Source of the DNA: Hyphomonadaceae bacterium UKL13-1
GTDB taxonomy: Bacteria; Pseudomonadota; Alphaproteobacteria; Caulobacterales; Aquidulcibacteraceae
Assembly (NCBI GenBank): GCA_001602435.1
Contig: CP012156.1
Location: 1,880,001 to 1,944,000, forward strand
Length of the DNA: 64,000 nucleotides
Direction: 5' to 3'
Shown: positions 43,780 through 56,357 of the stretch, piece after piece
Numbering within the stretch: position 1 is the stretch's first letter
Layout: every line of letters starts with the position of its first letter
The notes under the pieces: generated by a model
Seen by the model: only the letters and a program-made list of their open reading frames with translations
The model's database searches: none
What the model was told of the DNA's origin: nothing
Made by a program: the position numbers and the translations under genes

Positions 43780-44064
43780 GGTCACACCCTTCGCTCTGTT
43801 CGGCACTATGCTTAACCATAAGGCATTAAGCCTTTCTCACTTTTGTGTGAGGGGGTGTGGGACCTTGGATGCGGTCGACCGATATCGCAGAAGGCTTTGG
43901 AGCGCGGAAACGCTTTGGCAAAACGGAGATTGCATCAGAAAGGATCCACATCGGCAAGCCCCTCTGCTTATGGGAGAGGGGAGCTTTGGTAGTGAGAGTT
44001 CCCCAGCCAAAAAAAGGCCCCGGATTGCTCCGGGGCCTTTCTAGATAAGAGCGGTTCAGCGACC
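43780..44064. other. Intergenic region between carbonic anhydrase and rpoC
   Basis: 285 bp without a gene. It holds the presumed carbonic anhydrase promoter (AT-rich part at 43800-43850, with TTAACCAT at 43812-43819 resembling a CtrA half-site), a CCCCTCT/AGAGGGG hairpin (43959-43981), and the rpoC terminator. Confidence 0.5.
44009..44041 (-). terminator. Terminator of the rpoB-rpoC transcript
   Basis: On the minus strand AAAGGCCCCGGAG-CAA-TCCGGGGCC is followed by a seven-T run, 24 nt after the rpoC stop. A textbook intrinsic terminator; the symmetric flanks make it partly bidirectional. Confidence 0.9.
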
Positions 44065-47000
44065 TTATTCGGTGCCGAGGTCGACGACGTCCATGCCAGC
44101 CACTTCCGCAGGCAGAGGCTCCATCGCGCTTTCTTGCTCGATCGCGGCATCGGCATCCTGATAGGCGGCAATCGCCTTCAAGCGGCGGAGTGCACCACCG
44201 GTACCGGCTGGGATCAGGCGGCCCACGATGACGTTCTCTTTGAGGCCTTCCAGCGTGTCGTGCTTGCCATTGACCGCTGCGTCGGTGAGGACGCGGGTGG
44301 TTTCTTGGAACGACGCGGCCGAGATGAACGAACGTGTCTGCAGCGAGGCTTTGGTGATCCCCAGAAGCACAGGCTCTGCTGTGGCTTCGCGGAGGCCCAA
44401 TTCCTTCATACGGGCGTTTTCATCGATCAAGTCGACTTCATCAATGGCGTCGCCCTTGATCATGTCGGTATCGCCTGGATCGGTGACTTCCACCTTTTGC
44501 AACATCTGACGGACGATGGTTTCAATGTGCTTGTCATTGATACCCACGCCTTGGAGACGATAGACCTTCTGGATTTCTTCAACCAGATATTCGGCCAAAG
44601 CTTCCACGCCCAGAACCGCCAAGATGTCTTGTGGTGCTGGGTTACCGTCGAGCAGATATTCGCCGCGCTTGATCCGGTCGCCATCTTGGACCGACAAGTG
44701 CTTGCCCTTGGCGATCAGATAGGTTGCGGGTTCCAGTGCCTCATCATCGGGGATGATGAGCACTTTGCGCTTGTTCTTATAGTCCTTACCGAACTCAACC
44801 CGGCCATCGATTTCAGCGATGATCGCGTGATCCTTTGGACGACGAGCTTCAAACAATTCCGCAACGCGTGGCAGACCACCCGTGATGTCGCGGGTCTTGG
44901 CCCCACCGGTCGCAACACGCGACAGAGTGGCACCTGGCCCGATCATTTCACCATCGGTGACCGACAAGATCGCATCGATTGGCAAGGTGTAGACAGCGTC
45001 TGCGCCATTGGCCAATTTCACGAAGCTACCATCGTCGTTCAACAGAGCGACAGCAGGACGCAGGTCATTATTGGCCTTAGCGCCACGCCAGTCGATCACG
45101 CGCTTGGACGAAATACCGGTGGCATCGTCCAACTCGTCGCGAGCCGAAATACCGTCCACGAGGTCTTGCAGACGCACGCGGCCGCCAACTTCGGTGACGA
45201 TTGGGGTTGCAAACGGGTCCCAGTCGGCCAGACGCTGGCCGCGAACGACCTTGGTCTTGTCTTCTGCCCGGATACGCGCACCAAACGGCAGCTTGAAGGA
45301 CTGACGCTCTTTGCCTTCGCCATCAAACACGGCGATCACCATGTTACGGCTCAAGCAGACCAGATCGCCATCGTCGCGCTTCACCGTTGCACGGTTCATG
45401 AAGCGCACTTCACCGTCGAGACCGGCTTCCATGAAGCTGGTATCGGCCACCTGTGCCGCACCACCAATGTGGAAGGTACGCATGGTCAGCTGGGTACCAG
45501 GCTCACCGATCGACTGAGCGGCGATAACGCCGACAGCTTCACCATGGTTGACGCGGGTACCGCGAGCAAGGTCACGGCCATAGCAGGTCGCGCACACGCC
45601 GTTGCGGGTTTCGCACGTCAGAGGCGAACGGACCTTAATGGTCTGCACGCCAGCCTTATCGATGGCGATGGCAATGTCTTCATCCACATAGGTGTCTTGT
45701 GGGTAGATGACTTCGCCGGTTTGAGGATCGACCGCATCTTGCGCCAAGGTCCGACCGAGAATGCGCTGTTCCAAGGAGACGATAACTTCCGCCCCTTCGG
45801 TGACAGCCCGCAACTCGATACCCATCGAGGTGCCGCAATCTTCTTCGGTGATGATGCAATCCTGCGCCACGTCGACCAAACGACGGGTCAGATAACCCGA
45901 GTTTGCGGTCTTCAGTGCGGTATCGGCCAAGCCCTTACGCGCACCGTGGGTGGAGTTGAAGTATTCCTGAACGGTCAGGCCTTCTTTGAAGTTCGAGATG
46001 ATTGGCGTTTCGATGATTTCGCCCGATGGCTTAGCCATCAGACCGCGCATCCCGGCCAATTGCTTCATCTGGTTCTTCGAACCACGGGCACCGGAGTGCG
46101 CCATCATGTAAACGGAGTTCATTTCCAAGGTTACGCCGTCGCGACCTGGGCGAAGCTTCGAGACTTCTTCCATCATCGCGTCTGCCACACGGTCCGTACA
46201 TTTCGACCAAGCGTCAACGACCTTATTGTACTTTTCGCCCTTGGTGATCAGACCGTCAGAATATTGTTGCTCATATTCTTCAACGCTGGTCCGGGTTGCT
46301 TCGACCATGGCTTCTTTTTCAGGTGGTACAACCATGTCGGCCATACCGAAGGAGATGCCGGCCTTACAAGCTTCCTTGAAGCCCAATTGCATCATGCGGT
46401 CTGCAAAGATCACCGTCGCCTTCTGACCGCAGAAGCGGTAGACTTGGTCGATGATATTGGAGACTTCCTTCTTGGTCATCAGCTGATTGACGATTGTTGG
46501 CGGCACCTTGGGGTGACGGGGCAACAAGTCTGCAATCATGAAGCGGCCTGGGGTCGTGTTGATCGTCTTGGTGACGGGCTTGCCCTCATCATCGACGCCA
46601 ACATAACGCGCTTTGATCTTGGAATGCAGCGTCACAACGTCTGCATCCAAAGCCGCTTCGATTTCGCCCAAGTCACGGAAGGCCTTGCCTTCGCCGATTT
46701 CGCCATCACGCTCAATCGATAAGAAGTAGAGACCCAAGACGATGTCTTGGCTTGGCACGATGATGGGCTTGCCGCTTGCAGGGCTCAAGATGTTGTTGGT
46801 CGACATCATAAGCACACGGGCTTCAAGCTGAGCTTCAATCGACAATGGCACGTGGACAGCCATTTGGTCGCCGTCGAAGTCGGCGTTGAATGCGGTACAG
46901 ACCAGCGGGTGCAGCTGGATGGCCTTACCTTCGATCAGCTTTGGTTCGAAGGCCTGGATGCCCAAGCGGTGCAAGGTTGGTGCGCGGTTCAGCATCACAG

Positions 47001-48264
47001 GATGCTCGCGGATCACTTCGTCGAGAATGTCCCAAACTTCAGGACGCTCTTTTTCAACGAGTTTCTTCGATTGCTTCACCGTGCTGGACAGACCCTTGGC
47101 GTCCAAGCGTTGGTAGATGAAGGGCTTGAACAATTCCAAAGCCATCTTCTTCGGCAGACCGCACTCATGCAGCTTCAATTCTGGACCCACGGTGATTACC
47201 GAACGGCCAGAATAGTCAACGCGCTTACCGAGCAAGTTCTGACGGAAGCGACCTTGCTTGCCCTTCAGCATATCAGCCAAGGACTTCAGCGGACGCTTGT
47301 TCGCGCCAGTGATGACGCGACCGCGGCGGCCGTTGTCGAACAAAGCGTCGACGGATTCTTGCAACATGCGCTTTTCGTTACGCACGATAATGTCTGGCGC
47401 GCGCAGCTCAATCAGACGCTTCAAACGGTTGTTGCGGTTGATCACGCGGCGATAGAGGTCGTTCAAGTCAGAGGTCGCAAACCGGCCACCATCCAGAGGC
47501 ACCAAGGGGCGCAATTCTGGTGGGATGACGGGGATGTTCGTCATGATCATCCATTCTGGGCGGTTGCCAGAATTCATGAAGGCTTCGATCAGCTTCAAAC
47601 GCTTAGCGAGCTTCTTTGGCTTCAGCTCGGTCGTGCATTCAGAGATGTCGATGCGGATCTGCTTGGCAGTTTCTTCCAGATCGATCGCTTCCAGCATGGT
47701 GCGAACGGCTTCAGCACCAATGCCAACGGTGAAGCTGTCTTCGCCATAGGTGTCTTGGGCTTCATAAAGCTCGTTCTCATCGATCAGCTGACGCTCTGTG
47801 AAGGGCGTGATGCCTGGCTCAATGACGATGTGACGTTCAAAGTACAGAACTTTTTCAACGTCCTTCAATGCCATATCCAGCATCAAAGCGATGCGCGAAG
47901 GCAAGGACTTCAAGAACCAGATGTGGGCAACAGGCGCGGCCAATTCGATATGGCCCATGCGCTCGCGGCGCACACGTTGCAAGGTGACTTCCACGCCGCA
48001 CTTTTCGCAGGTGACGCCCTTGTACTTGATGCGCTTATACTTGCCGCACAAGCACTCATAGTCCTTGATCGGTCCAAAGATACGGGCGCAGAACAGGCCG
48101 TCGCGCTCTGGCTTAAAGGTCCGGTAGTTGATGGTTTCTGGCTTTTTGACTTCGCCATAGGACCACGCTTTGATCTGGTCAGGGCTGGCCAAAGCAATGC
48201 GGATATTGTCGAATTGTGGGGCAATGGCTTGAGGGCCAAAGATGTTCATCACGTCTTGATTCAT
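44065..48264 (-). CDS. rpoC: RNA polymerase beta' subunit
   Basis: The 1399-residue protein starts [12 protein letters not shown]; a 47-codon longer frame contains no family sequence. The zinc ribbon Cys71, Cys73, Cys86, Cys89, the catalytic NADFDGDQ (460-467, three Asp binding Mg) and the second zinc site [15 protein letters not shown] are intact, as are the trigger loop region (MTRTFHIGG-type segment [13 protein letters not shown]) and C-terminal [13 protein letters not shown]. It lies 79 bp downstream of rpoB and is followed by a strong terminator. No rpsL/rpsG follows. Confidence 0.99.
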   Translation of the reverse strand: MNQDVMNIFGPQAIAPQFDNIRIALASPDQIKAWSYGEVKKPETINYRTFKPERDGLFCARIFGPIKDYECLCGKYKRIKYKGVTCEKCGVEVTLQRVRRERMGHIELAAPVAHIWFLKSLPSRIALMLDMALKDVEKVLYFERHIVIEPGITPFTERQLIDENELYEAQDTYGEDSFTVGIGAEAVRTMLEAIDLEETAKQIRIDISECTTELKPKKLAKRLKLIEAFMNSGNRPEWMIMTNIPVIPPELRPLVPLDGGRFATSDLNDLYRRVINRNNRLKRLIELRAPDIIVRNEKRMLQESVDALFDNGRRGRVITGANKRPLKSLADMLKGKQGRFRQNLLGKRVDYSGRSVITVGPELKLHECGLPKKMALELFKPFIYQRLDAKGLSSTVKQSKKLVEKERPEVWDILDEVIREHPVMLNRAPTLHRLGIQAFEPKLIEGKAIQLHPLVCTAFNADFDGDQMAVHVPLSIEAQLEARVLMMSTNNILSPASGKPIIVPSQDIVLGLYFLSIERDGEIGEGKAFRDLGEIEAALDADVVTLHSKIKARYVGVDDEGKPVTKTINTTPGRFMIADLLPRHPKVPPTIVNQLMTKKEVSNIIDQVYRFCGQKATVIFADRMMQLGFKEACKAGISFGMADMVVPPEKEAMVEATRTSVEEYEQQYSDGLITKGEKYNKVVDAWSKCTDRVADAMMEEVSKLRPGRDGVTLEMNSVYMMAHSGARGSKNQMKQLAGMRGLMAKPSGEIIETPIISNFKEGLTVQEYFNSTHGARKGLADTALKTANSGYLTRRLVDVAQDCIITEEDCGTSMGIELRAVTEGAEVIVSLEQRILGRTLAQDAVDPQTGEVIYPQDTYVDEDIAIAIDKAGVQTIKVRSPLTCETRNGVCATCYGRDLARGTRVNHGEAVGVIAAQSIGEPGTQLTMRTFHIGGAAQVADTSFMEAGLDGEVRFMNRATVKRDDGDLVCLSRNMVIAVFDGEGKERQSFKLPFGARIRAEDKTKVVRGQRLADWDPFATPIVTEVGGRVRLQDLVDGISARDELDDATGISSKRVIDWRGAKANNDLRPAVALLNDDGSFVKLANGADAVYTLPIDAILSVTDGEMIGPGATLSRVATGGAKTRDITGGLPRVAELFEARRPKDHAIIAEIDGRVEFGKDYKNKRKVLIIPDDEALEPATYLIAKGKHLSVQDGDRIKRGEYLLDGNPAPQDILAVLGVEALAEYLVEEIQKVYRLQGVGINDKHIETIVRQMLQKVEVTDPGDTDMIKGDAIDEVDLIDENARMKELGLREATAEPVLLGITKASLQTRSFISAASFQETTRVLTDAAVNGKHDTLEGLKENVIVGRLIPAGTGGALRRLKAIAAYQDADAAIEQESAMEPLPAEVAGMDVVDLGTE

Positions 48265-48343
48265 AGAACCCAGTCTCCCGTTCTCGTGAAGAGAACAAAG
48301 CGGAGAGTGAAAGCCACTCCCCGCAAACTCAATCAAATGTGGA

Positions 48344-51300
48344 TTATTTCTTCGGTGGGAGTTGGCCGCCGGCACCATCGCCAACAGCAGCCCCCATCCC
48401 TTCAACCAGCTCGACGTTCAGACCCAAGGAACGCATTTCCTTGATCAAAACATTGAACGATTCAGGGATACCGACTTCGAACGTATCATCACCGCGCACG
48501 ATGCTCTCATACACTTTGGTCCGGCCAGCGACGTCGTCGGACTTCACCGTCAACATCTCTTGCAGGGTGTAAGCGGCGCCATAGGCTTCCAGTGCCCAGA
48601 CTTCCATTTCCCCAAAGCGCTGACCGCCGAACTGCGCCTTACCGCCCAGCGGCTGCTGGGTGACGAGCGAGTATGGACCGATCGAACGGGCGTGAATCTT
48701 ATCATCCACCAAGTGGTGCAGCTTGAGCATGTAGATATAGCCCACGGTGACCTTGCGCTTGAACGCTTCACCGGTGCGGCCATCATACAACGTGCTCTGA
48801 CCGGTCTCATCATTGCCCGTACGGCGCAACAATTCCCGGATGTCGCTTTCGCGTGCACCGTCGAACACAGGGGTCGCGATGGGAACGCCGAACGACAGGT
48901 TCCGACCCAAGATTTTCAGGTCTTCTTCGCTCGTTGGCAATTCTTCATCAGGGCCATAGATGCTGGTCAGGGTGTCGACAAAGCGTGCCTTGTCCCCTGC
49001 CCGCTCATAGGCTTCCAATGCTTCCTTGACTTGCTTGCCAAGGCCAGCACAGGCCCAACCCAAGTGGGTCTCGAGGATCTGACCCACGTTCATGCGCGAA
49101 GGCACGCCCAAGGGGTTCAGAACGATGTCGACGTGGGTACCATCTTCGAGGAATGGCATGTCTTCGATTGGGGTAATGCGCGAGATAACCCCCTTGTTGC
49201 CGTGACGACCAGCCATTTTGTCGCCGGGCTGCAGCTTGCGCTTCACAGCCACGAAGACTTTGACCACTTTCATCACGCCAGGAGGCAATTCGTCGCCACG
49301 ACGCAGCTTTTCAACCTTGTCTTCAAAGCGGGCATCCAAGCTGCGCTTTGCATCTTGGAATAGCTTTTGAATGGCTTCGATTTCACCCATCGCAGCTTCA
49401 TCGGCAATCGCGATTTGCCACCATTGACCCTTGGAGAAGTCTGCCAAGGTTTCTTCGGTGATTTCGCCCTTGCTGAAGCCCTTAGGACCTGACAGGCCTT
49501 CTTTGCCGACCAGCAATTCCTTCAAGCGGCCATAGATGTTGCGCTCAAGGATCGCCAATTCGTCATCACGGTCCTTAGCCAAACGCTCAATTTCCTCACG
49601 CTCGATTTGCATCGCGCGCTGGTCTTTGTCGACGCCGTGGCGGTTGAATACGCGGACTTCCACGACTGTACCTTGAACGCCTGGTGGCACTTTCAAGGAG
49701 GTGTCGCGAACGTCAGACGCCTTTTCACCAAAGATCGCCCGCAAGAGCTTCTCTTCTGGGGTCATGGGGGTTTCGCCCTTTGGCGTTACCTTGCCAACCA
49801 GAATATCGCCTGGGTTTACTTCAGCACCAATGGCCACGATGCCAGCTTCATCCAGGTTTCGCAGGCTTTCTTCGCCGACGTTTGGAATGTCGCGGGTGAT
49901 TTCTTCGGGGCCGAGCTTGGTATCGCGTGCCGAAATCTCAAACTCTTCCAAGTGGATCGAGGTGAAGACGTCGTCGCGCACGATGCGCTCTGAAATCAGG
50001 ATGGAGTCTTCGAAGTTGTAACCGTTCCAAGGCATGAACGCGACCAGCACGTTGCGGCCCAGAGCCAATTCACCCAAATCCGTCGATGGACCGTCAGCGA
50101 TGATGTCGCCATCACGGACCAAATCGCCAACCCGCACCAAAGGACGCTGGTTGATACAGGTGTTTTGGTTGGAGCGTTGGAACTTGATCAGACGATAGAT
50201 ATCAACGCCTGGCTTGGTTGGATCGGTTTCTTCGGTTGCGCGCACAACGATACGGGTACCGTCGATCTGCTCCACGATGCCGGGACGGCGGGCAACGATG
50301 GTCGCGCCAGAGTCGCGAGCCACAACGCCTTCCATGCCGGTACCGACCAATGGCGCTTCGGCTTTCACCAAAGGCACGGCCTGACGTTGCATGTTCGAGC
50401 CCATCAGAGCGCGGTTTGCGTCGTCGTTTTCCAAGAATGGGATCAGAGCCGCAGCAACCGAAACCACCTGCTTTGGCGACACGTCGATGAACTCGATCAG
50501 ATCGCGGTGCAGAATGGTGGCGTCGCCGTTTTGACGGGCTTCGACCAATTCTTCAGTGATGTAGCCAGTTGCGTCCACAGGCGAGTTTGCCTGAGCAATC
50601 GCATATTTGGCTTCTTCAACGGCGGAGAGATAGATCACCTCTTCTTGCATCTTGCCGTCGATGACACGCCGATATGGGCTTTCGATAAAGCCGTACTTAT
50701 TGACGCGCGCAAAGGTCGCCAACGAGTTGATCAGACCGATATTCGGGCCTTCTGGCGTTTCGATTGGGCAGATACGGCCATAATGGGTTGGGTGCACGTC
50801 GCGGACTTCGAAGCCTGCACGCTCGCGGGTCAAACCACCGGGGCCCAAAGCCGACAAGCGGCGCTTGTGGGTGATTTCCGACAGCGGGTTGGTCTGGTCC
50901 ATGAATTGCGACAATTGCGACGAACCAAAGAATTCGCGCACTGCAGCCGCAGCTGGCTTTGCGTTGATCAAGTCATGCGGCATGACAGTGTCGATATCGA
51001 TAGAACCCATGCGCTCTTTGATCGCACGTTCCATACGCAACAGACCAACGCGATATTGATTTTCCATCAATTCGCCGACCGAACGCACGCGACGGTTGCC
51101 GAGGTTATCGATATCGTCGATTTCGCCACGGCCATCACGCAGGCCAACCAGAACCTTCAGGACTTCGATGATGTCTTCCTTGCGCAGAACGCGCATTTCG
51201 TCATCCACATCGAGGTCGAGGCGCATGTTCATTTTCACGCGGCCAACGGCCGAGAGGTCATAGCGCTCCTTGTCGAAGAACAAGGATTGGAACATGGCTT

Positions 51301-52468
51301 GCGCCGTTTCTTGTGTTGGTGGTTCACCTGGGCGCATCACGCGGTAAATGTCGGTCAACGCGCTTTCACGGCCGTCATTCTTGTCCAGAACGATGGTGTT
51401 ACGCATCCAAGGACCAACGGTGACATTGTCGATGTCCAAGACGTCGATTTCAGTCACGCCAGCTTGGCGCATTTCCACGATCTGAACATGGCTCAACTCT
51501 TGGCCGGCTTCGGCATAGATTTCACCATTTTCGGCGCTGGCGATATCGAAGGCTGCAAAGCGGCCAATCAATTGATCGTCTGGCACCAACAAGGTGGTGA
51601 CACCTTCTTCAGCCAATTTATTCGCGTTGCGGGCCGACAACTTCTTGCCGCCTTCAGCCACGACTTTGCCGTTCGCTGCATTGATCAGATCATAAGCAGG
51701 CTTTTGACCGCGCCAACGCTCTGGCACGAACGGAATGTTCCAGCCGCCTTCCGCTGCCGTGTAGGTGATGGTCTTGTAGAAGGTCGACAGAATGTCTTCC
51801 GCACCCATGCCCAAGGCATAGAGAATGGTGGTCGCAGGCAACTTACGCTTGCGGTCGATACGGACGTAAACCACGTCCTTTGCATCAAATTCAAAGTCCA
51901 GCCACGAACCACGGTAAGGAATGACGCGGGCTGCGAACAACAGCTTACCCGACGAGTGGGTCTTGCCCTTATCATGGTCGAAGAAGACGCCAGGCGAACG
52001 GTGCATCTGCGAGACGATCACGCGCTCGGTACCGTTCACTACGAACGTGCCCTTGTCAGTCATCAAGGGAATGTCGCCCATATAGACGTCTTGTTCCTTG
52101 ATATCCTTGACCGACTTTGCACCGGTATCTTCATCTGATTCAAACGTGATCAGACGCAACTTAACTTTCAGAGGAGCCGAAAACGTCAAGTCGCGCTGGA
52201 TACATTCATCCACGTCAAACTTGGGGGGCTCAAACTCAAAAGATACATATTCCAGAACGGCGCGTTCTTGGAAATCCTTGATCGGGAACACCGATTTGAA
52301 AACCGCTTCAATGCCTTCGTCGCGGCGCATTTCTTGCGGCACATCTTTTTGAAGGAATTGGTCATAGGAACTTTTTTGAACCTCGATCAGGTTCGGCATT
52401 GTCACTGCCTCGGCAATTTTGCCGAAAGATTTACGAATACGTTTCTTACCCGTGAACGATTGAGCCAT
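48344..52468 (-). CDS. rpoB: RNA polymerase beta subunit
   Basis: The 1374-residue protein begins [18 protein letters not shown]. The rifampicin region reads [20 protein letters not shown] and [14 protein letters not shown], i.e. the rifampicin-sensitive wild-type pattern. The Mg/NTP-binding segment [10 protein letters not shown] and the C-terminal [19 protein letters not shown] are intact. Unlike the usual rplL-rpoB arrangement, the gene upstream on this strand is a membrane protein whose stop lies 215 bp away, so rpoB probably has its own promoter in 52469-52683. Confidence 0.99.
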   Translation of the reverse strand: MAQSFTGKKRIRKSFGKIAEAVTMPNLIEVQKSSYDQFLQKDVPQEMRRDEGIEAVFKSVFPIKDFQERAVLEYVSFEFEPPKFDVDECIQRDLTFSAPLKVKLRLITFESDEDTGAKSVKDIKEQDVYMGDIPLMTDKGTFVVNGTERVIVSQMHRSPGVFFDHDKGKTHSSGKLLFAARVIPYRGSWLDFEFDAKDVVYVRIDRKRKLPATTILYALGMGAEDILSTFYKTITYTAAEGGWNIPFVPERWRGQKPAYDLINAANGKVVAEGGKKLSARNANKLAEEGVTTLLVPDDQLIGRFAAFDIASAENGEIYAEAGQELSHVQIVEMRQAGVTEIDVLDIDNVTVGPWMRNTIVLDKNDGRESALTDIYRVMRPGEPPTQETAQAMFQSLFFDKERYDLSAVGRVKMNMRLDLDVDDEMRVLRKEDIIEVLKVLVGLRDGRGEIDDIDNLGNRRVRSVGELMENQYRVGLLRMERAIKERMGSIDIDTVMPHDLINAKPAAAAVREFFGSSQLSQFMDQTNPLSEITHKRRLSALGPGGLTRERAGFEVRDVHPTHYGRICPIETPEGPNIGLINSLATFARVNKYGFIESPYRRVIDGKMQEEVIYLSAVEEAKYAIAQANSPVDATGYITEELVEARQNGDATILHRDLIEFIDVSPKQVVSVAAALIPFLENDDANRALMGSNMQRQAVPLVKAEAPLVGTGMEGVVARDSGATIVARRPGIVEQIDGTRIVVRATEETDPTKPGVDIYRLIKFQRSNQNTCINQRPLVRVGDLVRDGDIIADGPSTDLGELALGRNVLVAFMPWNGYNFEDSILISERIVRDDVFTSIHLEEFEISARDTKLGPEEITRDIPNVGEESLRNLDEAGIVAIGAEVNPGDILVGKVTPKGETPMTPEEKLLRAIFGEKASDVRDTSLKVPPGVQGTVVEVRVFNRHGVDKDQRAMQIEREEIERLAKDRDDELAILERNIYGRLKELLVGKEGLSGPKGFSKGEITEETLADFSKGQWWQIAIADEAAMGEIEAIQKLFQDAKRSLDARFEDKVEKLRRGDELPPGVMKVVKVFVAVKRKLQPGDKMAGRHGNKGVISRITPIEDMPFLEDGTHVDIVLNPLGVPSRMNVGQILETHLGWACAGLGKQVKEALEAYERAGDKARFVDTLTSIYGPDEELPTSEEDLKILGRNLSFGVPIATPVFDGARESDIRELLRRTGNDETGQSTLYDGRTGEAFKRKVTVGYIYMLKLHHLVDDKIHARSIGPYSLVTQQPLGGKAQFGGQRFGEMEVWALEAYGAAYTLQEMLTVKSDDVAGRTKVYESIVRGDDTFEVGIPESFNVLIKEMRSLGLNVELVEGMGAAVGDGAGGQLPPKK

Positions 52469-52683
52469 CGCTCTTCCCTTCTTGTGGGGCCGCGCGATCA
52501 TCCAGCGGGGGCTGGGCGCGCAGGCTGCCGAATGATTGCCTGCTCGGGAAAAAGCCCCCTTCAAACGCAATAAACGGTCCCGCAGGCGTGTGGGACCGTA
52601 GCGTGGAAATATGAAGGTGCGAGGTGCGTATGTCTTACGTCGCCTTGCAAGTAAAGGGGTATCAGACAGTCTTCACAGCAGAT

Positions 52684-53625
52684 TTATGCCAGAACGAGAC
52701 CTGACACCTTTTTTGTCCGCAAAGCTAGGCTTAACAAGGCGTAGAATACAGCAAAAGCCAAGACCATTTCTGACAATTCTTCAAAGGCTTCGTGCTGTAG
52801 TAAGATACCTGCACTGACCATCAGGGCATAGGTAGCCGGCCAAGAGAAACAATCGCGCAGAAACCGCACAATGGTTAGATCACGGACGGTTTCCCCGAAA
52901 TAGACCGCGATGGGCGGGCACAAGATCAAACTCCAGCCCAGCCCTTGGTAGATCACATCATAAAGACGTGGCGAGATCAGATTGTGCAGATTAGCCTCAT
53001 GCTGAAGATTGGCTTCTGAGAGGCTAGCAGGCGTTGCAAAGCCCAGCCAATGCTGACCCCAACTGATTTCTTCGCCAATCATGGCGATGAAGCCAAAGAT
53101 GCCCAGCATTAGAATGACGCGCCACATCGGGCCAGCCTTGACCCCATAGATCGCACCTGCCCGTCGAAACAAGACAATCGCCGAAAGGATAGCCAAGGCA
53201 TAGAAAACAACCGTCGACGTCTCAACAATGCCGCCGTCAAACTTTTCTGAACCAAAAATCCACGCATCGGCTTCATGGGCCAAAGTCGCCCAGATATTGA
53301 CGGGCACAAACAGGCCCCAAGTTAACAGGAGGCCGACAAAGCCAATCCACGCCAAAACGTCATTTGGATAGGCAACTCGCCCTGCCCGGGTCCGCCAACG
53401 CAGAAACATGAGTCCTGCGGACACCACGATGGACAACAGCAGCAAGAAAGTCATCAAAGGATTGGAGGCATGAATAGCAAACACGAGGCGACACACTTTC
53501 GAAACTAACGCGTCCAAACACATATCAGGCGAAAACCCATCCGCATTCGGCCCAATACGGTGACAGATTTGGGTTAAGGATTGGTCAGTAAAGTTCACAA
53601 ACTCGAGAGCCAATTCTTCCGCCAA
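52684..53625 (-). CDS. Polytopic membrane protein of unknown function
   Basis: 313 residues: a soluble N-terminal part with three Cys, then about seven hydrophobic helices (starting at 57, 88, 135, 165, 215, 245 and 280). Between helices lies the polar motif GEEISWGQHWLGFATP followed by NLQHEANLHNL. I recall similar EEISWGQ...NLHN segments in uncharacterised bacterial membrane proteins, but no function is known to me. No ATG precedes the first membrane helix region; TTG at 53625 (AGG about 6 nt upstream) or GTG at 53598 are the candidate starts. It separates rpoB from the TonB receptor. Confidence 0.68.
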   Translation of the reverse strand: MAEELALEFVNFTDQSLTQICHRIGPNADGFSPDMCLDALVSKVCRLVFAIHASNPLMTFLLLLSIVVSAGLMFLRWRTRAGRVAYPNDVLAWIGFVGLLLTWGLFVPVNIWATLAHEADAWIFGSEKFDGGIVETSTVVFYALAILSAIVLFRRAGAIYGVKAGPMWRVILMLGIFGFIAMIGEEISWGQHWLGFATPASLSEANLQHEANLHNLISPRLYDVIYQGLGWSLILCPPIAVYFGETVRDLTIVRFLRDCFSWPATYALMVSAGILLQHEAFEELSEMVLAFAVFYALLSLALRTKKVSGLVLA

Positions 53626-53925
53626 CGCGACCTAGTCCGCATCAAGACTTCGCCAGCACGATGGACTAGCGCATGGCCCCCGCCAACAGTTTCAAGATTG
53701 GTTGGTGGCGTTTCAAAGCTCGTTCTGCCGCTATTTTGGCGTAAGCGCGCGAATTGCGCGGGTTTTTGGATAAATCTGCAATTGATGAAGGATTGGTGAT
53801 CGAGGCTTTGTCCTAAATTTCACGGACAATTCATGATTTCGTTACCCCGCAGATGCAGATCCGTCGCGCCAGCTCCCTAGCCTATCCCTCGCTGTGACAA
53901 CCGAACAGCCCACGGGGGATATCTC
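53626..53925. other. Divergent promoter region of membrane protein and TonB receptor genes
   Basis: 300 bp without a gene, between the divergently transcribed membrane protein (minus) and TonB receptor (plus). It holds a GCGCGAATTGCGCGGG palindrome-like segment near 53748-53763. No confident promoter elements were identified. Confidence 0.5.
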
Positions 53926-56325
53926 ATGTCTACGCTTGTCAATTTTAAACCGATCTCGGTACGCCGCTTTGCCTTGTTGAGTGTCTGCTTGGCACCACTC
54001 TTGATCGCGGGCCAAGCCTTCGCGCAAGTAAACGCTACCGCATCTGCATCGGACGATGTCGACGCACCTCAATTGGAAACCGTTGTGGTGACCGCGCAAA
54101 AACGCTCCGAAAACCTGCAAGACACGCCAATCTCTGTGTCAGTCTTGGGGGCCAAAGCGCTTGAAAGCCGGCGGGTTGTGTCACTTTTAGACTTGGGCGA
54201 CGGGGCTATTCCGTCCCTCAAAGTAACACCATTTTTCTCGCGCCCAGGGGCTTTGGTGATCAACATCCGCGGCGTTGGGGTGATGTCAGACTCCAACCAG
54301 CCCGCACGTGACCAAGGCGTAGGTGTCTATGTGGATAGCGTTTACATGGGTCGCCCACAGGGCTTGAACTCAGCGCTCTATGAAGTTGAAAGCATTGAAG
54401 TGCTCAAGGGCCCGCAAGGCACCCTATTTGGTCGTAATACCGAAGGCGGTGCTGTTAGCATCATTACAAAAAAGCCCAGCGGAATCGGGCGCGCCACGGC
54501 GACAGTCGGCGTCGGCAATTTCGGCCAATACAAGACCGAACTTCACATGGACTTGCCAAAGACTGGAGACTTTTCGGTCAAGATCGACGCCATTGCCGCG
54601 GCCCGCGATGGGTTGATCGAAAATCCGCTGGTTACCGCTTCTGACTTTGGCGAATTGGAGAAGCGTGGTGCCCGCGTTGCAATCCTGTGGGAGCCAACCG
54701 CCAATTTCAGCGCCGATTATGCCTATGACAACAGCTATGACGCCTCGACCACCCTTTATCAGCAATTGATTGCCGGTGGCAGCGCACGGCTGGCAGCTTC
54801 CGTCCAGTTGCAAAAGACACGCGCCAAGACGGCCATTGCGGGCGTTCCCCAACAGCCCAGCGTCGGTAAGACTTGGGGCCATAGATTGGGTCTCGACTGG
54901 CAGATTTCAGACAAGCTGCGGCTTAAATCCATCACCGCCTATCGCGATCTGTACCAGGACCAGTTTGACAATGGCAGCGCGCCTTCCACCATGTCGCTGA
55001 CGCAGGCCTCGGGTGTTTTCACCGGCCAACCATTCTCGCGCATGAGTACGGCGGTTTTCACTCAGGACCAATTCAGCCAAGAGTTGCAACTAATTGGTGA
55101 GACGGATCGTCTGAAATATGTAGCCGGGGCCACCTATTTTGTCGAAAATGTCGATGATAATGCCCAGGCCTTCTTTACCAACCAATTCACAGACGCAACG
55201 GGCCTAGCCAATATCGTTTTGCCTTTGGATTACTCGAAAATTGTTTTAGACCGCGCCAGCCGGGTAAAGAGCACGAGCAGTGGCGTCTTTGTGCAAGGGA
55301 CCTATACGCCAGCCATTCTGGAAGACAAGCTCCACCTCACCGTCGGTGGACGGTGGTCGCACGACAAGAAGGTTGGTGAACTCTATATCGTCAATGGGGC
55401 ACCCCCCAGCGTGAATGGCGTTGTTGGGCCACGGAAGCTGAATGCCTCTTGGGACCGGATCGATCCCATGATCAATGTGTCTTACGACCTCTCAGACGAT
55501 ACGATGCTGTACGCCAAATATAGCACAGGCTTCCGCTCTGGCGGGGCGAACTCACGCTCGTTGGACTATTCGCCCTTCAAGCCTGAAGAAGTGACTATGT
55601 ATGAAGTAGGTGCCAAGATCGAGTTTTTGGACCGTCGTGCCCGCCTGAACCTTGCCGCTTATTCGGGCACCTATGCGGACATGCAGATCGACTTTAGTGC
55701 GCGCTATCGCCAACTCGACCCAGTAACAGGCGCGCTCTTGGTCACGACGCGCACTACACAGGAGGCCACAAACGCGCCAGGCAAAGGCGATCTCAAAGGG
55801 TTTGAGGCAGACTTCTTGATCCGAGCCACCGAGAATCTGACCGTTTCCGCAAGCTATGCCTACAATAAGGTCGAGATCCCCGACACGCTGAACCCCTTCC
55901 CGCAAGCCGATGGGCGCTTGATCACGGTGCCAATCCCAATCCACCAGACCCATACACCTGAGAATTCAGGCAGTATCTCGATCGACTACCAACGGCCTTG
56001 GCTGGGTGCCACTTTCATTGCCCACTTTGACGTGAACAGCAATGACGGCATGTATTTGTCCTTGGTGGATGTGGCCTATGATCCAGTTACGCGCGCTGTC
56101 ACAGTACCTGCCCCCAAGGGCGAAGGTGGCACGATCGCCAATGGCCGACTGGCTTTAGCCGATATTAAATTGTCAAACAGTGCGTCCCTGACCGTCTCCT
56201 TGTGGTCGCGCAATTTGTTCAATGAAGAGCATTTATACAATAAATCTTTGAACCTCTCGAACGGCACAACTGGATTCTTCAATGAGCCCCGGACCTATGG
56301 GGTGGATTTCAAGATCAAAATGTAG
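53926..56325 (+). CDS. TonB-dependent receptor
   Basis: A 799-residue outer membrane receptor: signal peptide cleaved about residue 33, TonB box LETVVVTAQKR (56-66), plug domain with LVINIRGVGV, GVGVYVDSVYMGR, VESIEVLKGPQGTLFGRNT and GGAVSIITKKPSG, then a 22-strand barrel ending GVDFKIKM. It takes up an unidentified large substrate using energy from TonB-ExbBD; no transport or catabolic partner gene is adjacent, so the substrate cannot be guessed. It is inserted on the opposite strand between rplL and rpoB. Terminates at the hairpin 56358-56384. Confidence 0.95.
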   Translation: MSTLVNFKPISVRRFALLSVCLAPLLIAGQAFAQVNATASASDDVDAPQLETVVVTAQKRSENLQDTPISVSVLGAKALESRRVVSLLDLGDGAIPSLKVTPFFSRPGALVINIRGVGVMSDSNQPARDQGVGVYVDSVYMGRPQGLNSALYEVESIEVLKGPQGTLFGRNTEGGAVSIITKKPSGIGRATATVGVGNFGQYKTELHMDLPKTGDFSVKIDAIAAARDGLIENPLVTASDFGELEKRGARVAILWEPTANFSADYAYDNSYDASTTLYQQLIAGGSARLAASVQLQKTRAKTAIAGVPQQPSVGKTWGHRLGLDWQISDKLRLKSITAYRDLYQDQFDNGSAPSTMSLTQASGVFTGQPFSRMSTAVFTQDQFSQELQLIGETDRLKYVAGATYFVENVDDNAQAFFTNQFTDATGLANIVLPLDYSKIVLDRASRVKSTSSGVFVQGTYTPAILEDKLHLTVGGRWSHDKKVGELYIVNGAPPSVNGVVGPRKLNASWDRIDPMINVSYDLSDDTMLYAKYSTGFRSGGANSRSLDYSPFKPEEVTMYEVGAKIEFLDRRARLNLAAYSGTYADMQIDFSARYRQLDPVTGALLVTTRTTQEATNAPGKGDLKGFEADFLIRATENLTVSASYAYNKVEIPDTLNPFPQADGRLITVPIPIHQTHTPENSGSISIDYQRPWLGATFIAHFDVNSNDGMYLSLVDVAYDPVTRAVTVPAPKGEGGTIANGRLALADIKLSNSASLTVSLWSRNLFNEEHLYNKSLNLSNGTTGFFNEPRTYGVDFKIKM

Positions 56326-56357
56326 CGCTCGGCGCTTCTACATCCCCAGAATCAAAA

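Noticed and set aside
43812-43829. CtrA binding box upstream of the carbonic anhydrase gene
   Set aside because: TTAACCAT matches a half-site, but the spacing to the next TTAA is 10 rather than 7, so a full TTAA-N7-TTAA box is not present.
44134-46722. 862-codon open frame on the plus strand across rpoC
   Set aside because: It is exactly antisense to rpoC, whose motifs and length are complete. Long antisense frames arise from the GC-biased third codon positions of the true gene; the translation has no recognisable domain.
46747-48444. 565-codon plus-strand open frame over the 5' half of rpoC
   Set aside because: Antisense shadow of rpoC, no ribosome-binding site and no domain-like sequence.
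50165-52138. 657-codon plus-strand open frame over rpoB
   Set aside because: Antisense shadow of rpoB for the same reason.
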